In this document: positions 16,897 to 24,828 of the stretch, piece by piece | Position numbering within the stretch: the stretch's first letter is position 1 | Layout: every line of letters starts with the position of its first letter | Assembly: GCA_019454915.1 (NCBI GenBank) | Contig: JACFNM010000015.1 | Location: 1 to 25,007, forward strand | DNA from: Chitinophagaceae bacterium | Lineage (GTDB): Bacteria > Bacteroidota > Bacteroidia > Chitinophagales > Chitinophagaceae | Reading direction: 5' to 3' | DNA: 25,007 nt | Translations under genes and position numbers: made by a program | Notes under the pieces: generated by a model | What the model saw: the letters and a program-made list of their open reading frames with translations, nothing else | Database searches by the model: none | What the model was told of the DNA's origin: nothing

Positions 16897-18201
16897 TTAC
16901 GACTTCCGCATCCGGTATTTCTTGGCTACTTTAGGGTTATTAAAGTATTTATCCAATTCTTCCGGAGAATCTCCAAATTCAACAATAGGTACTTCGATGA
17001 GCTGGATTTGAATCTGTTTCAACTCGTCTCTCAATTTTGTTGTTTTATTAATCAACTCCGGATCTTTTTCTCCCACCAGCTTATTATTTTGTACCATATA
17101 TTCCAGGCGCTTGATACTGTTGCGAACCAGGGTGGCAGAGTTCTGTTCTTCCTTTTTAACCGGAGATACCGATTCCTTGACGGGCACAAGCGCCACACCC
17201 ACGCTCGGCAATATTTTCCCTGCTGTTTTCTGCCCATCTGTAGGCAGCGATGAAAATACCGTTCCACCCAATGAAGAAGCTGCGGAGGTAAGATCAAAAG
17301 TTGTCCGGGCGCCCTGTGTGGATTTTACCTTCTTATCCAGCTCCATGAACGTAGCTTTTAAGCGGTTGGAGTAATTTTGAATACTCCTGACCAACTCGTT
17401 GTACTCAAGCACCTTTTGCGGGTAATTGATATTTTCCTTTACGATTATTTTAATAGTAGCCGTGTCTCTGACATTAAACTTATTAGCGCCTACGAAGTTT
17501 ACGATGACTTCCCGCTGCTTATTCGGATCATTGGCTTTAACAAAACCAAAGGGAGGCGACCACCTGAATTCATCACCACATTTGGTAACGGTTCCCAGTG
17601 TTTTAATCGCGTAGTTACTGGTCATGGTAATGTTTTGAATGGGGAAACTTCCATCTTCACACAACACTTTAAAACTAATACTGTCTCCTTCATCTACATA
17701 TAAAATATTGTTGACGCTCGGCTTGATCTTCGAAGGGATAATTTCCGTGTTAAAAAACATGATGGTAAAAGAAGTATCAATCCTGTCTTTGGGATTATCG
17801 AGATTCTGCACACCCAGGTCCACGTTATAATCTACATCATACTTGAGTCTGCCGGAAAGGAAGAATGCCTTATCTGCCTTAAAAGTCAATAGCCCGGTAT
17901 TTCGATCAATTTTAAGACCTACCGGTGAGTTTTTAATAAACCAGTAATATTGAGACTGGTCACGGTTTATCTCTAATTTATATAATAATGTTGAGTCAAC
18001 ATGCAACGTGAAATAAGGATTTAAATTTCTTATTCTCAGCACTGTGTCTTCCTGTGGAATCGGAACGAAAACTGAATCCACCTCAGGCTTGAGTGTATCC
18101 GTCTTAATCGTCTCCGCTTTAAGGGAGTCTGAAACCTGCGAAAAAGTTGATAAAAATAAGCCAGTGAATAACAGTAATAGTGCAAACTTCTTGTAAATCA
18201 A
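16897..18201 (-). CDS. Secreted protein with two Ig-like domains and a helical C terminus; probable TTG start
   Basis: No ATG occurs in the first roughly 160 codons of the open frame, which reaches a TTG at 18285. TTG 18201 gives a textbook signal peptide (start IYKKFALLLLFTGLFLSTFS, cut before Gln22), and an exact -7 element lies upstream at 18241-18248, inside the longer frame, so I prefer TTG 18201 (434 residues). After a Thr/Lys-rich segment come two beta-rich, Ig/cadherin-like domains (about 60-155, with YYWFIKNSPVGLKIDRNTGLL like putative-Ig repeats, and about 160-265, YVDEGDSISFKVLCEDGSFP). A helical segment (about 270-295), a Ser/Thr/Gly/Pro linker and a helical, charged C terminus ending KKYRMRKS follow. 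I know no function; it is probably periplasmic or surface exposed. Confidence 0.78.
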   Translation of the reverse strand: MIYKKFALLLLFTGLFLSTFSQVSDSLKAETIKTDTLKPEVDSVFVPIPQEDTVLRIRNLNPYFTLHVDSTLLYKLEINRDQSQYYWFIKNSPVGLKIDRNTGLLTFKADKAFFLSGRLKYDVDYNVDLGVQNLDNPKDRIDTSFTIMFFNTEIIPSKIKPSVNNILYVDEGDSISFKVLCEDGSFPIQNITMTSNYAIKTLGTVTKCGDEFRWSPPFGFVKANDPNKQREVIVNFVGANKFNVRDTATIKIIVKENINYPQKVLEYNELVRSIQNYSNRLKATFMELDKKVKSTQGARTTFDLTSAASSLGGTVFSSLPTDGQKTAGKILPSVGVALVPVKESVSPVKKEEQNSATLVRNSIKRLEYMVQNNKLVGEKDPELINKTTKLRDELKQIQIQLIEVPIVEFGDSPEELDKYFNNPKVAKKYRMRKS

Positions 18202-18240
18202 CTTGCCGGTTTTTAAAAGGGTTATGAAATTTAATAAATA

Positions 18241-18248
18241 CAAAACTA
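18241..18248 (-). promoter_or_regulatory. -7 promoter element for the Ig-like protein gene
   Basis: The minus strand reads TAGTTTTG, an exact TAnnTTTG match, 39 bases upstream of the proposed TTG start. Its position inside the upstream extension of the reading frame argues that the extension is not translated. Confidence 0.5.
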
Positions 18249-18332
18249 CTGCTTTATTTTTTACATTTTTAAAAGTACAGACCAATTGTCAAATTGAAAG
18301 GTTAATAACGCCCCGTAAATGTTAAGATTATC

Positions 18333-18361
18333 AAAAAGGCTGGCTATTTCCAGCCAGCCTT
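18333..18361 (-). terminator. Intrinsic terminator after hsp20
   Basis: A 10-base-pair stem (AAGGCTGGCT at 18336-18345 with AGCCAGCCTT at 18352-18361) and six-base loop, followed on the minus strand by a T run (plus 18333-18337). It lies 60 bases past the Hsp20 stop codon. Confidence 0.85.
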
Positions 18362-18420
18362 CCCAAAACCAATGTATGCCTTAAATTATCTCTGTTAATA
18401 AAAACCTTTTCAGCATACAA

Positions 18421-18861
18421 TTACTGGATTTCAATTTGCTTGCTTGCCACCTGAGCTTCTGCTTTCTTTGGTACCAGCACTTTCAGAATTCCATCCTCGT
18501 ACTTTCCCTGAATATGCTCAGCGTCTATCTTATCACTCAACGTGAAACTTCTCTTGAAACTGTGGTATTTAAATTCTCTTCTCACCGTTTTATAATCCTC
18601 GCTTTTCGTTTCTTCCTTTTGCTCATACGAAATAGTCAGCAATCCATCCTCGATGTTAATCTTAATATCTTCTTTTTTCAGTCCGGGAGTTTTTACTTCA
18701 AGATGATAAGCATCTTTGGTTTCATGAATGTTTACAGGAACCTGGTAATATTGTTCCATCTTGTCATCCCTGCCGAAATTGGTCCATTCATTTAACCATT
18801 CGTCAAAAAAGTTATTATAAGTTCTTTTTGCGGGTGATCCGTTTACTTTTACGAGTGTCAT
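18421..18861 (-). CDS. Hsp20/alpha-crystallin small heat-shock protein
   Basis: A 146-residue small heat-shock protein, an ATP-independent holdase that binds unfolding proteins in the cytoplasm as part of large oligomers. The alpha-crystallin domain spans about 40-135: VPVNIHETKDAYHLEVKTPG, LKKEDIKINIEDGLLTISYE, FKRSFTLSDKIDAEHIQGKY and the signature GILKVLVPK (124-132). The C-terminal I-x-I oligomerisation motif is present (IEI, 143-145). The N-terminal arm (1-35) is short and Trp-rich (FFDEWLNEW). The gene is monocistronic with a terminator downstream. No CIRCE element was seen. TACAGTTTG on the minus strand (plus 18915-18923) is a -7-like sequence with one extra spacer base. Confidence 0.95.
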   Translation of the reverse strand: MTLVKVNGSPAKRTYNNFFDEWLNEWTNFGRDDKMEQYYQVPVNIHETKDAYHLEVKTPGLKKEDIKINIEDGLLTISYEQKEETKSEDYKTVRREFKYHSFKRSFTLSDKIDAEHIQGKYEDGILKVLVPKKAEAQVASKQIEIQ

Positions 18862-19051
18862 AGTCTATACGTTTTAATTGTTTTTAATTGATTTATTAGT
18901 CTATTCTGTATCATCAAACTGTATTCCATCCCGAAAAAGGTGCATTATTTTCAGAAACCGGACCTAAAATTCAAAACAATAAGACGAAATGACACATAAA
19001 CTCATTCGATAACGACATGATGACATATCAGGTCAGAAAGAAAGAATTACC

Positions 19052-19059
19052 TAAATTTG
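19052..19059 (+). promoter_or_regulatory. -7 promoter element for the bacilliredoxin gene
   Basis: TAAATTTG is an exact TAnnTTTG match 38 bases before the ATG at 19098. It lies within the upstream extension of the open frame, supporting initiation at 19098. Confidence 0.5.
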
Positions 19060-19097
19060 CGACTTATCCATTTTTATCATTCCAAAATAACATAACA

Positions 19098-19514
19098 ATG
19101 TATCCCGAAGAAATAGTTATCCCGATGAAGGAAGAGTTAACGGAAAATGGCTTCAGTGAGTTGCTGACACGTCAGGAGGTAGAAGATGCCTTAAAGAACG
19201 AGGGTACCACCTTAGTGATGATTAACTCGGTATGCGGCTGTGCCGCCGGAAGAGCCAGGCCGGCTGTTTTAATGGCGGTAGCAAACGCAGCTAAGAAACC
19301 GGATCACCTCACCACAAGTTTTGCCGGCTTTGATGTAGAGGCAGTTGAACACCTGAGAGAACGCCTCCTGCCCTATCCGCCTTCCTCTCCGTCCATTGCT
19401 CTTTTTAAAAACGGAGAACTGGTGCATTTTGTGGAACGCCACCAAATCGAAAGCAGCTCCACTCAAATGGTAGCCAACGGACTGATGGCTGCTTTTGACG
19501 AGCATTGTAATTAA
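19098..19514 (+). CDS. Bacilliredoxin of the BrxA/BrxB family
   Basis: A 138-residue thioredoxin-fold protein of the YphP/YqiW (DUF1094) family. The active-site CGC motif is at 46-48 in INSVCGCAAGRARPA. The C-terminal half (SPSIALFKNGELVHFVERHQIE) is typical. In Bacillus, family members strip bacillithiol from oxidised protein thiols; Bacteroidota members were annotated by homology, and the low-molecular-weight thiol partner in this organism is not shown here. The frame stays open upstream to 19017, but ATG 19098 starts MYPEEIVIPMKEEL, near the family's normal start. An intrinsic terminator follows at 19539-19567, so it is a single-gene unit. Confidence 0.95.
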   Translation: MYPEEIVIPMKEELTENGFSELLTRQEVEDALKNEGTTLVMINSVCGCAAGRARPAVLMAVANAAKKPDHLTTSFAGFDVEAVEHLRERLLPYPPSSPSIALFKNGELVHFVERHQIESSSTQMVANGLMAAFDEHCN

Positions 19515-19538
19515 GACTTTTCCCGACGATGAAACGAT

Positions 19539-19567
19539 AATCCCGTTCTTTACGAGCGGGATTTTTT
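19539..19567 (+). terminator. Intrinsic terminator after the bacilliredoxin gene
   Basis: AATCCCGTTC (19539-19548) pairs with GAGCGGGATT (19554-19563) with one G.T pair, five-base loop, followed by a T run to 19567. Confidence 0.88.
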
Positions 19568-19694
19568 GTGTGCGGACGCTTCGGGCGAAAGAAGAAAAGC
19601 GGGTCAGCTCTTTCTATTGTCGCTTAAATTCTAATGGATTTGCTTACCAAACCATATTTTTAAAGTAACATTGTGCCTCATTTAATGGCAGCGT

Positions 19695-20987
19695 ATGTAT
19701 CCCAATCTATATTTTTTTCTTAAAGATACTTTTGGAGTTGAGCCCTGGGCCTGGACTAAATTTGTTAATTCTTTCGGTTTTTTTGTTGCCATTGCCTTTA
19801 TTCTCGCTGCTATCGTACTCACGTTAGAGTTGAAGCGAAAAGAGAGGGAGGGGTTGCTTTTTCCCGTGGAAGAAAATGTTATTATCGGGAAACCGGCCTC
19901 TTTTCAAGAATTATTAATTAATGCGCTGCTGGGATTTCTGGTGGGATATAAAGCGCTGGGTATCTTCCTCAATAATGAGCAGATTGCTCCGCAGGATTAT
20001 ATTTTCTCGGGCAGAGGTAGTTTGGGAGGTGGTATTCTGCTGGCAGCGCTGTTTGCTGCACTTAAATACCGGGAGAAAGCAAAACAAAAACTGGCTAAGC
20101 CGGAGAAGAGAAAGATAAGAATATGGCCGCATGAACGCGTGGGAGATATTACTATTTATGCTGCGGTCTTCGGTTTCATTGGCGCCAAACTCTTTGATAA
20201 TTTTGAAAACTGGGACCGGTTTATTCAAAACCCCATCGAAAACTTATTGTCTCCCAGTGGGCTGACGTTTTATGGCGGATTGATTTGCGCTACCATTGCC
20301 ATAGTATGGTATGCCCGGAAAAAGAAAATCAGTATTCGGCATCTCGCCGACTGCGTGGCGCCGGCGCTGATGTTGGCTTATGCTATCGGAAGGCTGGGAT
20401 GCCAGGTTAGTGGAGATGGGGACTGGGGGATATTGAACAGTGCTTACATTACGACTGATTCGGGTAAATCTGTGTTGGCCAAACCGGGTGAAGTGGAAAA
20501 AGTCCTCGAAACTCACAAAACTTACTATCTCAGTGAATTCGGCTCCGACAGTATTCCCCGCATATCAGTTAAAGCCCCTTCTTTTTTCCCTACCTGGATG
20601 ATAGCCTATGCTTATCCGCATAACGTTAACGAACAGGGTTTTAAAATGGCGAATTGTGAAGGAGATCACTGCAACGCTTTACCCGTTCCCGTATTTCCGA
20701 CGCCCCTGTATGAAATTATTACTTGTGCCCTCCTCTTCCTGGTTCTCATGGTGTTGCGGAAAAAATTATTGATTCCGGGTCAGTTGTTTGCCGTTTATTT
20801 CATTCTCAATGGTATCGAGCGGTTCTTTGTGGAGAAGATACGCGTGAACACGAAATATGACATTTTCGGATTCCATCCCACCCAGGCGGAAATTATTTCT
20901 ACCCTGCTGGTAGTAGCGGGTATAGCACTCTTTTGGTGGTTGAGGAAAAACAAGCGCAGTACGCCCGGCCAAACCGCAAAAGCCTGA
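19695..20987 (+). CDS. lgt: Prolipoprotein diacylglyceryl transferase
   Basis: A 430-residue inner-membrane enzyme that moves diacylglycerol from phosphatidylglycerol to the lipobox Cys of prolipoproteins, the first step of lipoprotein maturation. Multiple hydrophobic helices are visible (about 24-44, 71-92, 108-124, 150-166, 188-206, 220-236, 335-352, 400-418). Core motifs: SGRGSLGGGI (105-114), SGLTFYGGLI (188-197; in E. coli the matching position before GGLI is a His, here Tyr193), the Arg-containing signature AIGRLGCQVSGDGDWG (230-245, Arg233), and the terminal FHPTQAEII. It is longer than proteobacterial enzymes because of inserted loops at about 45-150 and 245-330, as I recall is usual in this phylum. 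TAACATTG, one mismatch from the -7 consensus, lies 21 bases upstream of the ATG. Confidence 0.93.
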   Translation: MYPNLYFFLKDTFGVEPWAWTKFVNSFGFFVAIAFILAAIVLTLELKRKEREGLLFPVEENVIIGKPASFQELLINALLGFLVGYKALGIFLNNEQIAPQDYIFSGRGSLGGGILLAALFAALKYREKAKQKLAKPEKRKIRIWPHERVGDITIYAAVFGFIGAKLFDNFENWDRFIQNPIENLLSPSGLTFYGGLICATIAIVWYARKKKISIRHLADCVAPALMLAYAIGRLGCQVSGDGDWGILNSAYITTDSGKSVLAKPGEVEKVLETHKTYYLSEFGSDSIPRISVKAPSFFPTWMIAYAYPHNVNEQGFKMANCEGDHCNALPVPVFPTPLYEIITCALLFLVLMVLRKKLLIPGQLFAVYFILNGIERFFVEKIRVNTKYDIFGFHPTQAEIISTLLVVAGIALFWWLRKNKRSTPGQTAKA

Positions 20988-21351
20988 GTTCGTCTTTAAA
21001 GGCGGTATTTGTTTTGTTCGAATTATTGAAAGTTAGTCTCGTCTTTGGCGCCGATGCCAACATGGTCAGCGTCGCATTCCCTAAACCCAATCCCCACCTA
21101 AGCTCTGAACAAAGCAGAACGAACGATACTTCGCATTTTCGTTATACCGGAAAGAATTGAGATGCTGTGGCGCCCTTACCCTGTTTGGGGTATCCTATAA
21201 AAAACTTGAGGCTCATGGAAATGAGCCCCCTTTAGTTTCAACCCTAAACCCTTGAGAAAGATGATATTAATACATCTAAGATTATGCCAAAAATAAAAAA
21301 CAAAAGGGTTAGGGATAAATTATTCAAAAAAAGAGCGTTAAAGCGCCAGTT
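20988..21351. other. Intergenic region with inverted repeats, no gene seen
   Basis: The 364 bases between convergent lgt and ndk hold no supportable gene. Visible structure: a perfect 7-base-pair hairpin GGCTCAT-GGAA-ATGAGCC at 21210-21227, and a longer-range near inverted repeat CCCTAAACCCTT (21242-21253) against AAGGGTTAGGG (21304-21314), one unpaired base, enclosing about 50 AT-rich bases. A weak ndk terminator lies at the right end. Confidence 0.55.
21326..21347 (-). terminator. Possible weak terminator after ndk
   Basis: Right after the ndk stop codon the minus strand reads GGCG, a six-base loop and CGCT, then CTTTTTTT. The stem is only four base pairs (one wobble), so termination efficiency is uncertain. 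Confidence 0.4.
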
Positions 21352-21768
21352 CTAATATCTTTCCAGGCTGCTAAAGAAAAATCCGCCTTCTATTTGCGCA
21401 TTCTCGTCGCTATCGCTGCCGTGAATTGCATTTCTGCCTACGTTCTCAGCAAATAGTTTCCGTATTGTACCTGCATCGGCTTTTGCCGGATCGGTCGCCC
21501 CGATAAGTTTTCGGAAATCCTCTACGGCATTGCTTTTCTCCAGAATCGCAGCAATGATGGGACCACTGCTCATAAATTCCACCAATTCATCATAAAAAGG
21601 GCGTCCCTGGTGTACCGCGTAAAAGGCGCCTGCTTTTTCTTTGGAGAGAGAGGTCAGCTTTAGTGCCACTATGCGAAATCCCGCCTTAATAATCTTATCT
21701 AAGATAGCTCCCGAATGGCCATTAGCAAAGGCATCCGGTTTAATCATGGTAAAAGTAATATTGCTCAT
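21352..21768 (-). CDS. ndk: Nucleoside diphosphate kinase
   Basis: A 138-residue cytoplasmic enzyme that moves the gamma phosphate from ATP to other nucleoside diphosphates through a phospho-His. The signature loop [12 protein letters not shown] holds the catalytic His116; TMIKPDAF (7-14) and GSD are also intact, as is the [16 protein letters not shown] region. The length is the normal bacterial size. The open frame continues 79 codons upstream, but ATG 21768 gives the family start ([12 protein letters not shown]) and an exact -7 element lies at 21787-21794, within the extension. Divergent from the DHH phosphoesterase gene with a 140-base gap. Confidence 0.97.
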   Translation of the reverse strand: MSNITFTMIKPDAFANGHSGAILDKIIKAGFRIVALKLTSLSKEKAGAFYAVHQGRPFYDELVEFMSSGPIIAAILEKSNAVEDFRKLIGATDPAKADAGTIRKLFAENVGRNAIHGSDSDENAQIEGGFFFSSLERY

Positions 21769-21786
21769 ATTTTTCTTTTTGGTTCG

Positions 21787-21794
21787 CAAAGGTA
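21787..21794 (-). promoter_or_regulatory. -7 promoter element for ndk
   Basis: The minus strand reads TACCTTTG, an exact TAnnTTTG match 18 bases upstream of the ndk ATG. A TTTG (plus 21811-21814) lies 16 bases further upstream, slightly closer than the usual -33 distance. Confidence 0.55.
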
Positions 21795-21908
21795 GTGGTT
21801 TCGTCTCTTTCAAACGGAATAACACTTTCCTCATTTTTAAACGACTGACGGCAATTCCGAAAAAAGATTTGACTGAATGGTGATTAAAGTTGATTTTTGC
21901 GCCTTCGT

Positions 21909-22916
21909 ATGAAACCGATTCAGGAGATCTATTCTTTGTTAAGCCAGCCCCGCAAAGTGGTGGTAACAATGCATCAAAAGCCCGATCCCGATGCAATGGG
22001 TTCATCTCTCGCCCTGGCTAACGTACTTACACAATTAGGTCATCAGGTAACGGTCATCTCTCCTACTAATTGGCCCGAATTTCTGAAATGGATGCCCGGC
22101 GCCAAAGCCGTTATAGATTATGAATCGGCCAGGGAAAAAGGAAACAAGTTTTTGGACGATACCGAATGGCTGTTTTGCCTGGATTTTAATGCTTTACACC
22201 GGACAAAACACATGGCGGCTAAACTGGCGGAGATCAAATGTTTGAAAATACTAATAGATCATCACGAAGAGCCCGAAACAGCATCTTTTGATTACGGCAT
22301 CAGTCTGACATCCAAGAGCTCCACTTCCGAAATGATTTATGATTTCATCGTAGATTCTGGTCATGAATCACTGATCAATACAGACGTGGCTGCCTGTCTG
22401 TATGCAGGTATCATCGGCGATACCGGTTCGTTCCGGTTCCCCTCCACCTCTCCGGCCGTACACCGGATGGCTGCCGATTTGCTGCAGCGGGGTTTGAACC
22501 ATACTGCGGTACATGAATATCTCTATGATAACTTCCTGGAAGACAGGCTGAAGTTCATCGGGCACATTCTATTGCATCGGATGGAAGTGTTATATGAATA
22601 CAATACGGCATTAATTGCCATCCCCAAATCAGACCTGATAAAATTTAATATCAGAACCGGTGACACAGAAGGCTTAGTGAATTATCCTCTAACCATCCAG
22701 GGGATCAGGTTATCCGGCCTGGTTATAGATCGGGATGAAGAGAGGAAATGGTCGTTCAGAAGCAAGGGGAAGATTGACGTAAATACTTTTGCGAGAAAAT
22801 ACTTCAACGGGGGTGGTCATTTCAACGCCTCCGGTGGAAGGAGCGCCGACTCTCTCCGGGAAACAGTACAGAAGTTTAAGAAAGCCATGATAGAAAACGC
22901 ATCACAATTACAATAA
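21909..22916 (+). CDS. nrnA: DHH/DHHA1 phosphoesterase, NrnA-like
   Basis: A 335-residue cytoplasmic phosphoesterase. In NrnA proteins this fold degrades very short RNA (nano-RNA) and can dephosphorylate pAp; which activity dominates here is inferred. Metal-binding motifs are intact: [12 protein letters not shown] (His22, Asp26, Asp28), LDFNALHR (91-98), the DHH at 117-119 in [24 protein letters not shown], and the DHHA1 substrate motif [10 protein letters not shown] at 301-310. The start at ATG 21909 gives the usual [11 protein letters not shown] opening; an upstream TTG would add only four residues. The FKBP gene follows after 9 bases, so they form a two-gene operon. Confidence 0.9.
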   Translation: MKPIQEIYSLLSQPRKVVVTMHQKPDPDAMGSSLALANVLTQLGHQVTVISPTNWPEFLKWMPGAKAVIDYESAREKGNKFLDDTEWLFCLDFNALHRTKHMAAKLAEIKCLKILIDHHEEPETASFDYGISLTSKSSTSEMIYDFIVDSGHESLINTDVAACLYAGIIGDTGSFRFPSTSPAVHRMAADLLQRGLNHTAVHEYLYDNFLEDRLKFIGHILLHRMEVLYEYNTALIAIPKSDLIKFNIRTGDTEGLVNYPLTIQGIRLSGLVIDRDEERKWSFRSKGKIDVNTFARKYFNGGGHFNASGGRSADSLRETVQKFKKAMIENASQLQ

Positions 22917-22925
22917 AAACAAAAC

Positions 22926-23840
22926 ATGAAAAAGATAATCTGGATAGTATCCGTTGTGACAGTAGGTTTCGGGTTAGTTTCCTGCGCAGGAGGAGGCGGT
23001 GTACCTTACAAAAAGACCGCCAGCGGAATGGAATATAAAATCATTACGAACGGCAAAGGTGACACCATTCACTATGGAGATGTGATGAAGTTTCATTTTG
23101 AACAGCGCTACAAAGACTCCGTGATGAAAAACACTTACACGCAGCCTCCCCAATACCAGCCGGTGGACAGCATGCAATTGCCTCCTGAGTACTTCAGCAT
23201 ATTCCGCCAGGTGAGAAAGGGAGACAGCCTGGTTACCCGTATTCTTACCGACAGTGTATTTAAGGGTGGAATGGGCATGATGCCTCCCGGATTTAGTAAA
23301 GGAGAATACCTGGTAACGACCTTCAAAATCCTCGACATTCTGAAAGCGGACAGCGCACAGGAAGACTTCGCGAGGGAAATGAAAAAATTCCAGGAAGAAG
23401 ATTCCATTCGTTCCATCGCTCAAAAAGCAAAAGACGACGAAGTGTTACAGCAATATATTAAGGAACACAACATCAAAGCTACGAAGACCGAAAAGGGTAC
23501 TTATGTGGAAATTGAACAACCCGGAGGCGAACCTGCCAAAGAAGGACAAAGGATTTCCGTAAAATACACCGGAAGATTCTTAGACGGAGAAGCCTTCGAC
23601 AGCAATGTTGATTCTTCTTTCCATCATACAGAGCCGTTCACTCTTACTATCGGCGCCGGCGGCGCCATCCAGGGATTCGATGATGGATTAAGGCTAATGG
23701 GTAAGGGAGCCAAAGGAAGATTATTTATACCTTCTGTTTTAGGATATGGATCCATGGGCTCAGGAAAAATTAAACCCAACACAAATCTTATTTTTGAAAT
23801 AGAAGTGCTGGACGTCACAGATCCAAGCACAAAGCCGTAG
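22926..23840 (+). CDS. FKBP-type peptidyl-prolyl isomerase lipoprotein with two FKBP-like domains
   Basis: A 304-residue lipoprotein (VGFGLVSC, lipidated Cys20), so a folding helper in the periplasm or at the outer membrane. The C-terminal FKBP domain (about 183-298) keeps the active-site pattern: VKYTG (Tyr214), FDS (Asp225), AIQGFDDGL (247-255, Phe replacing the usual Trp) and FIPSVLGYGS (Tyr274). Residues 31-138 look like a second, degenerate FKBP domain (GMEYKIITNGKGDTIHYGD, FHFEQRYKDS) with few active-site residues, probably a binding domain. A charged helix (142-180) joins them. It is cotranscribed with the NrnA-like gene and ends at a bidirectional terminator shared with folP. Confidence 0.92.
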   Translation: MKKIIWIVSVVTVGFGLVSCAGGGGVPYKKTASGMEYKIITNGKGDTIHYGDVMKFHFEQRYKDSVMKNTYTQPPQYQPVDSMQLPPEYFSIFRQVRKGDSLVTRILTDSVFKGGMGMMPPGFSKGEYLVTTFKILDILKADSAQEDFAREMKKFQEEDSIRSIAQKAKDDEVLQQYIKEHNIKATKTEKGTYVEIEQPGGEPAKEGQRISVKYTGRFLDGEAFDSNVDSSFHHTEPFTLTIGAGGAIQGFDDGLRLMGKGAKGRLFIPSVLGYGSMGSGKIKPNTNLIFEIEVLDVTDPSTKP

Positions 23841-23878
23841 AGACGATTACCGGAGGGTATTCACCGGTAAAAAAATTA

Positions 23879-23916
23879 AAAAAAGACAGGAGTGATTATT
23901 CATTCCGGTCTTTTTT
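23879..23916. terminator. Bidirectional terminator between the FKBP gene and folP
   Basis: AAAAAAGAC-A-GGAGTGA (23879-23895) pairs with TCATTCC-G-GTCTTTTTT (23900-23916): 16 pairs with one G.T and a single A/G mismatch, loop TTAT. T runs flank it on both strands. The last codons and stop of folP (ending 23896) lie inside the stem. Confidence 0.85.
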
Positions 23917-24750
23917 GTGATCAGCTTTTTTATAAGTCCAAAAGAGGTCTATCACTTCTTTTGCTTCCTTTACATCGTGTACCCGCAAAATATTTGCTCC
24001 GTTCATCAAAGCAATGGTATTCAAAACCGTTGTGCCATTCAATGCTTCTTCGGGTGTGGTGTGAAGTGTTTTATAGATAGTTGATTTCCGTGAAAGCCCA
24101 ACCATTAGCGGGCGATCAATAATCCGGAGAGCAGAAAGTTCTTTCAGCAACGTGAAATTATGTGCGATTGTTTTCCCAAAACCAAAACCCGGATCAATGA
24201 TAACATCATGAATACCGGCTTTCCGGCACTGTTCTGTCTTTGCAATTAAATAGTCCAGCACAGCCAGCGTAACGTTTTCATACCGCGGATTATCCTGCAT
24301 ATTATCCGGGGTTCCCTGCATGTGCATACAGATATAGGGTGTCTTAAGACGGGCAACCACAGAAATGATATCCACATCCATATCCCCGCTGCTGATATCA
24401 TTTACGATAGCCGCCCCCGCCTGCACGGCAGCTTCCGCTACTGAGGATGAGTAGGTATCAATAGAAATGAGTGCTTCGGGATACAGGCCGAGAATTTGCT
24501 CGATTGCCGGAACGGTTCTGTCTATCTCTTCCTGCGAGCTGATTCTCCGGCTGCCCGGCCGGGTGCTTTGGCCACCTATATCAATGATTTGTGCTCCGCA
24601 ATTGATCATTTCTCCGGCCGCTTTCATCACATCTTCCAGGTGCTGCCTCCGGCTACCTTCATAAAAAGAATCCGGGGTGATATTAATAACACCCATGACC
24701 CACGGGCGATCCAGCATCAATAATTTGCCTCGGCAGTTTAACGTGTACAT
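23896..24750 (-). CDS. folP: Dihydropteroate synthase
   Basis: A 284-residue cytoplasmic TIM-barrel enzyme of folate synthesis that joins p-aminobenzoate to 6-hydroxymethyl-7,8-dihydropterin diphosphate; it is the sulfonamide target. Signatures are intact: GVINITPDSF (20-29), DIGGQSTRPG (57-66), ISIDTYSS, IVNDISSGD, YICMHMQGTP, VIIDPGFGFGKT and GLSRKS. The frame stays open to a TTG at 24846, but ATG 24750 starts just before the family core, and an exact -7 element at 24790-24797 lies within that extension, so the shorter form is preferred. It is divergent from the DUF1599 gene with overlapping promoter regions. Other folate genes are not in the window. Confidence 0.96.
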   Translation of the reverse strand: MYTLNCRGKLLMLDRPWVMGVINITPDSFYEGSRRQHLEDVMKAAGEMINCGAQIIDIGGQSTRPGSRRISSQEEIDRTVPAIEQILGLYPEALISIDTYSSSVAEAAVQAGAAIVNDISSGDMDVDIISVVARLKTPYICMHMQGTPDNMQDNPRYENVTLAVLDYLIAKTEQCRKAGIHDVIIDPGFGFGKTIAHNFTLLKELSALRIIDRPLMVGLSRKSTIYKTLHTTPEEALNGTTVLNTIALMNGANILRVHDVKEAKEVIDLFWTYKKADHKKDRNE

Positions 24751-24765
24751 TATCGGGTTTTGAAC

Positions 24766-24773
24766 TATTTTTG
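24766..24773 (+). promoter_or_regulatory. -7 promoter element for the DUF1599 gene
   Basis: TATTTTTG is an exact TAnnTTTG match 55 bases before the ATG at 24829. It lies inside the leader of the divergent folP transcript, so the two promoters face apart and overlap. Confidence 0.48.
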
Positions 24774-24789
24774 AAATTCCGGCGGGAAA

Positions 24790-24797
24790 CAAAAATA
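24790..24797 (-). promoter_or_regulatory. -7 promoter element for folP
   Basis: The minus strand reads TATTTTTG, an exact TAnnTTTG match 39 bases upstream of the folP ATG at 24750. No convincing -33 box. Confidence 0.5.
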
Positions 24798-24828
24798 CTT
24801 GATCGTTTTTTAAATCAGCACTTTTATA

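Noticed and set aside
20933..21160. 75-residue frame overlapping the end of lgt
   Set aside because: It overlaps lgt in another frame, has no recognisable domain and no start signal.
21242..21314. CCCTAAACCC/GGGTTAGGG resembling telomere-type repeats
   Set aside because: Only one unit on each arm, no tandem array; chance or an ordinary inverted repeat is more likely.
23847..23870. TTACCGG...CCGGTAA hairpin as a separate FKBP terminator
   Set aside because: A 7-base-pair stem with a 10-base loop is not followed by a T run on the plus strand; the adjacent stronger hairpin is a better terminator.
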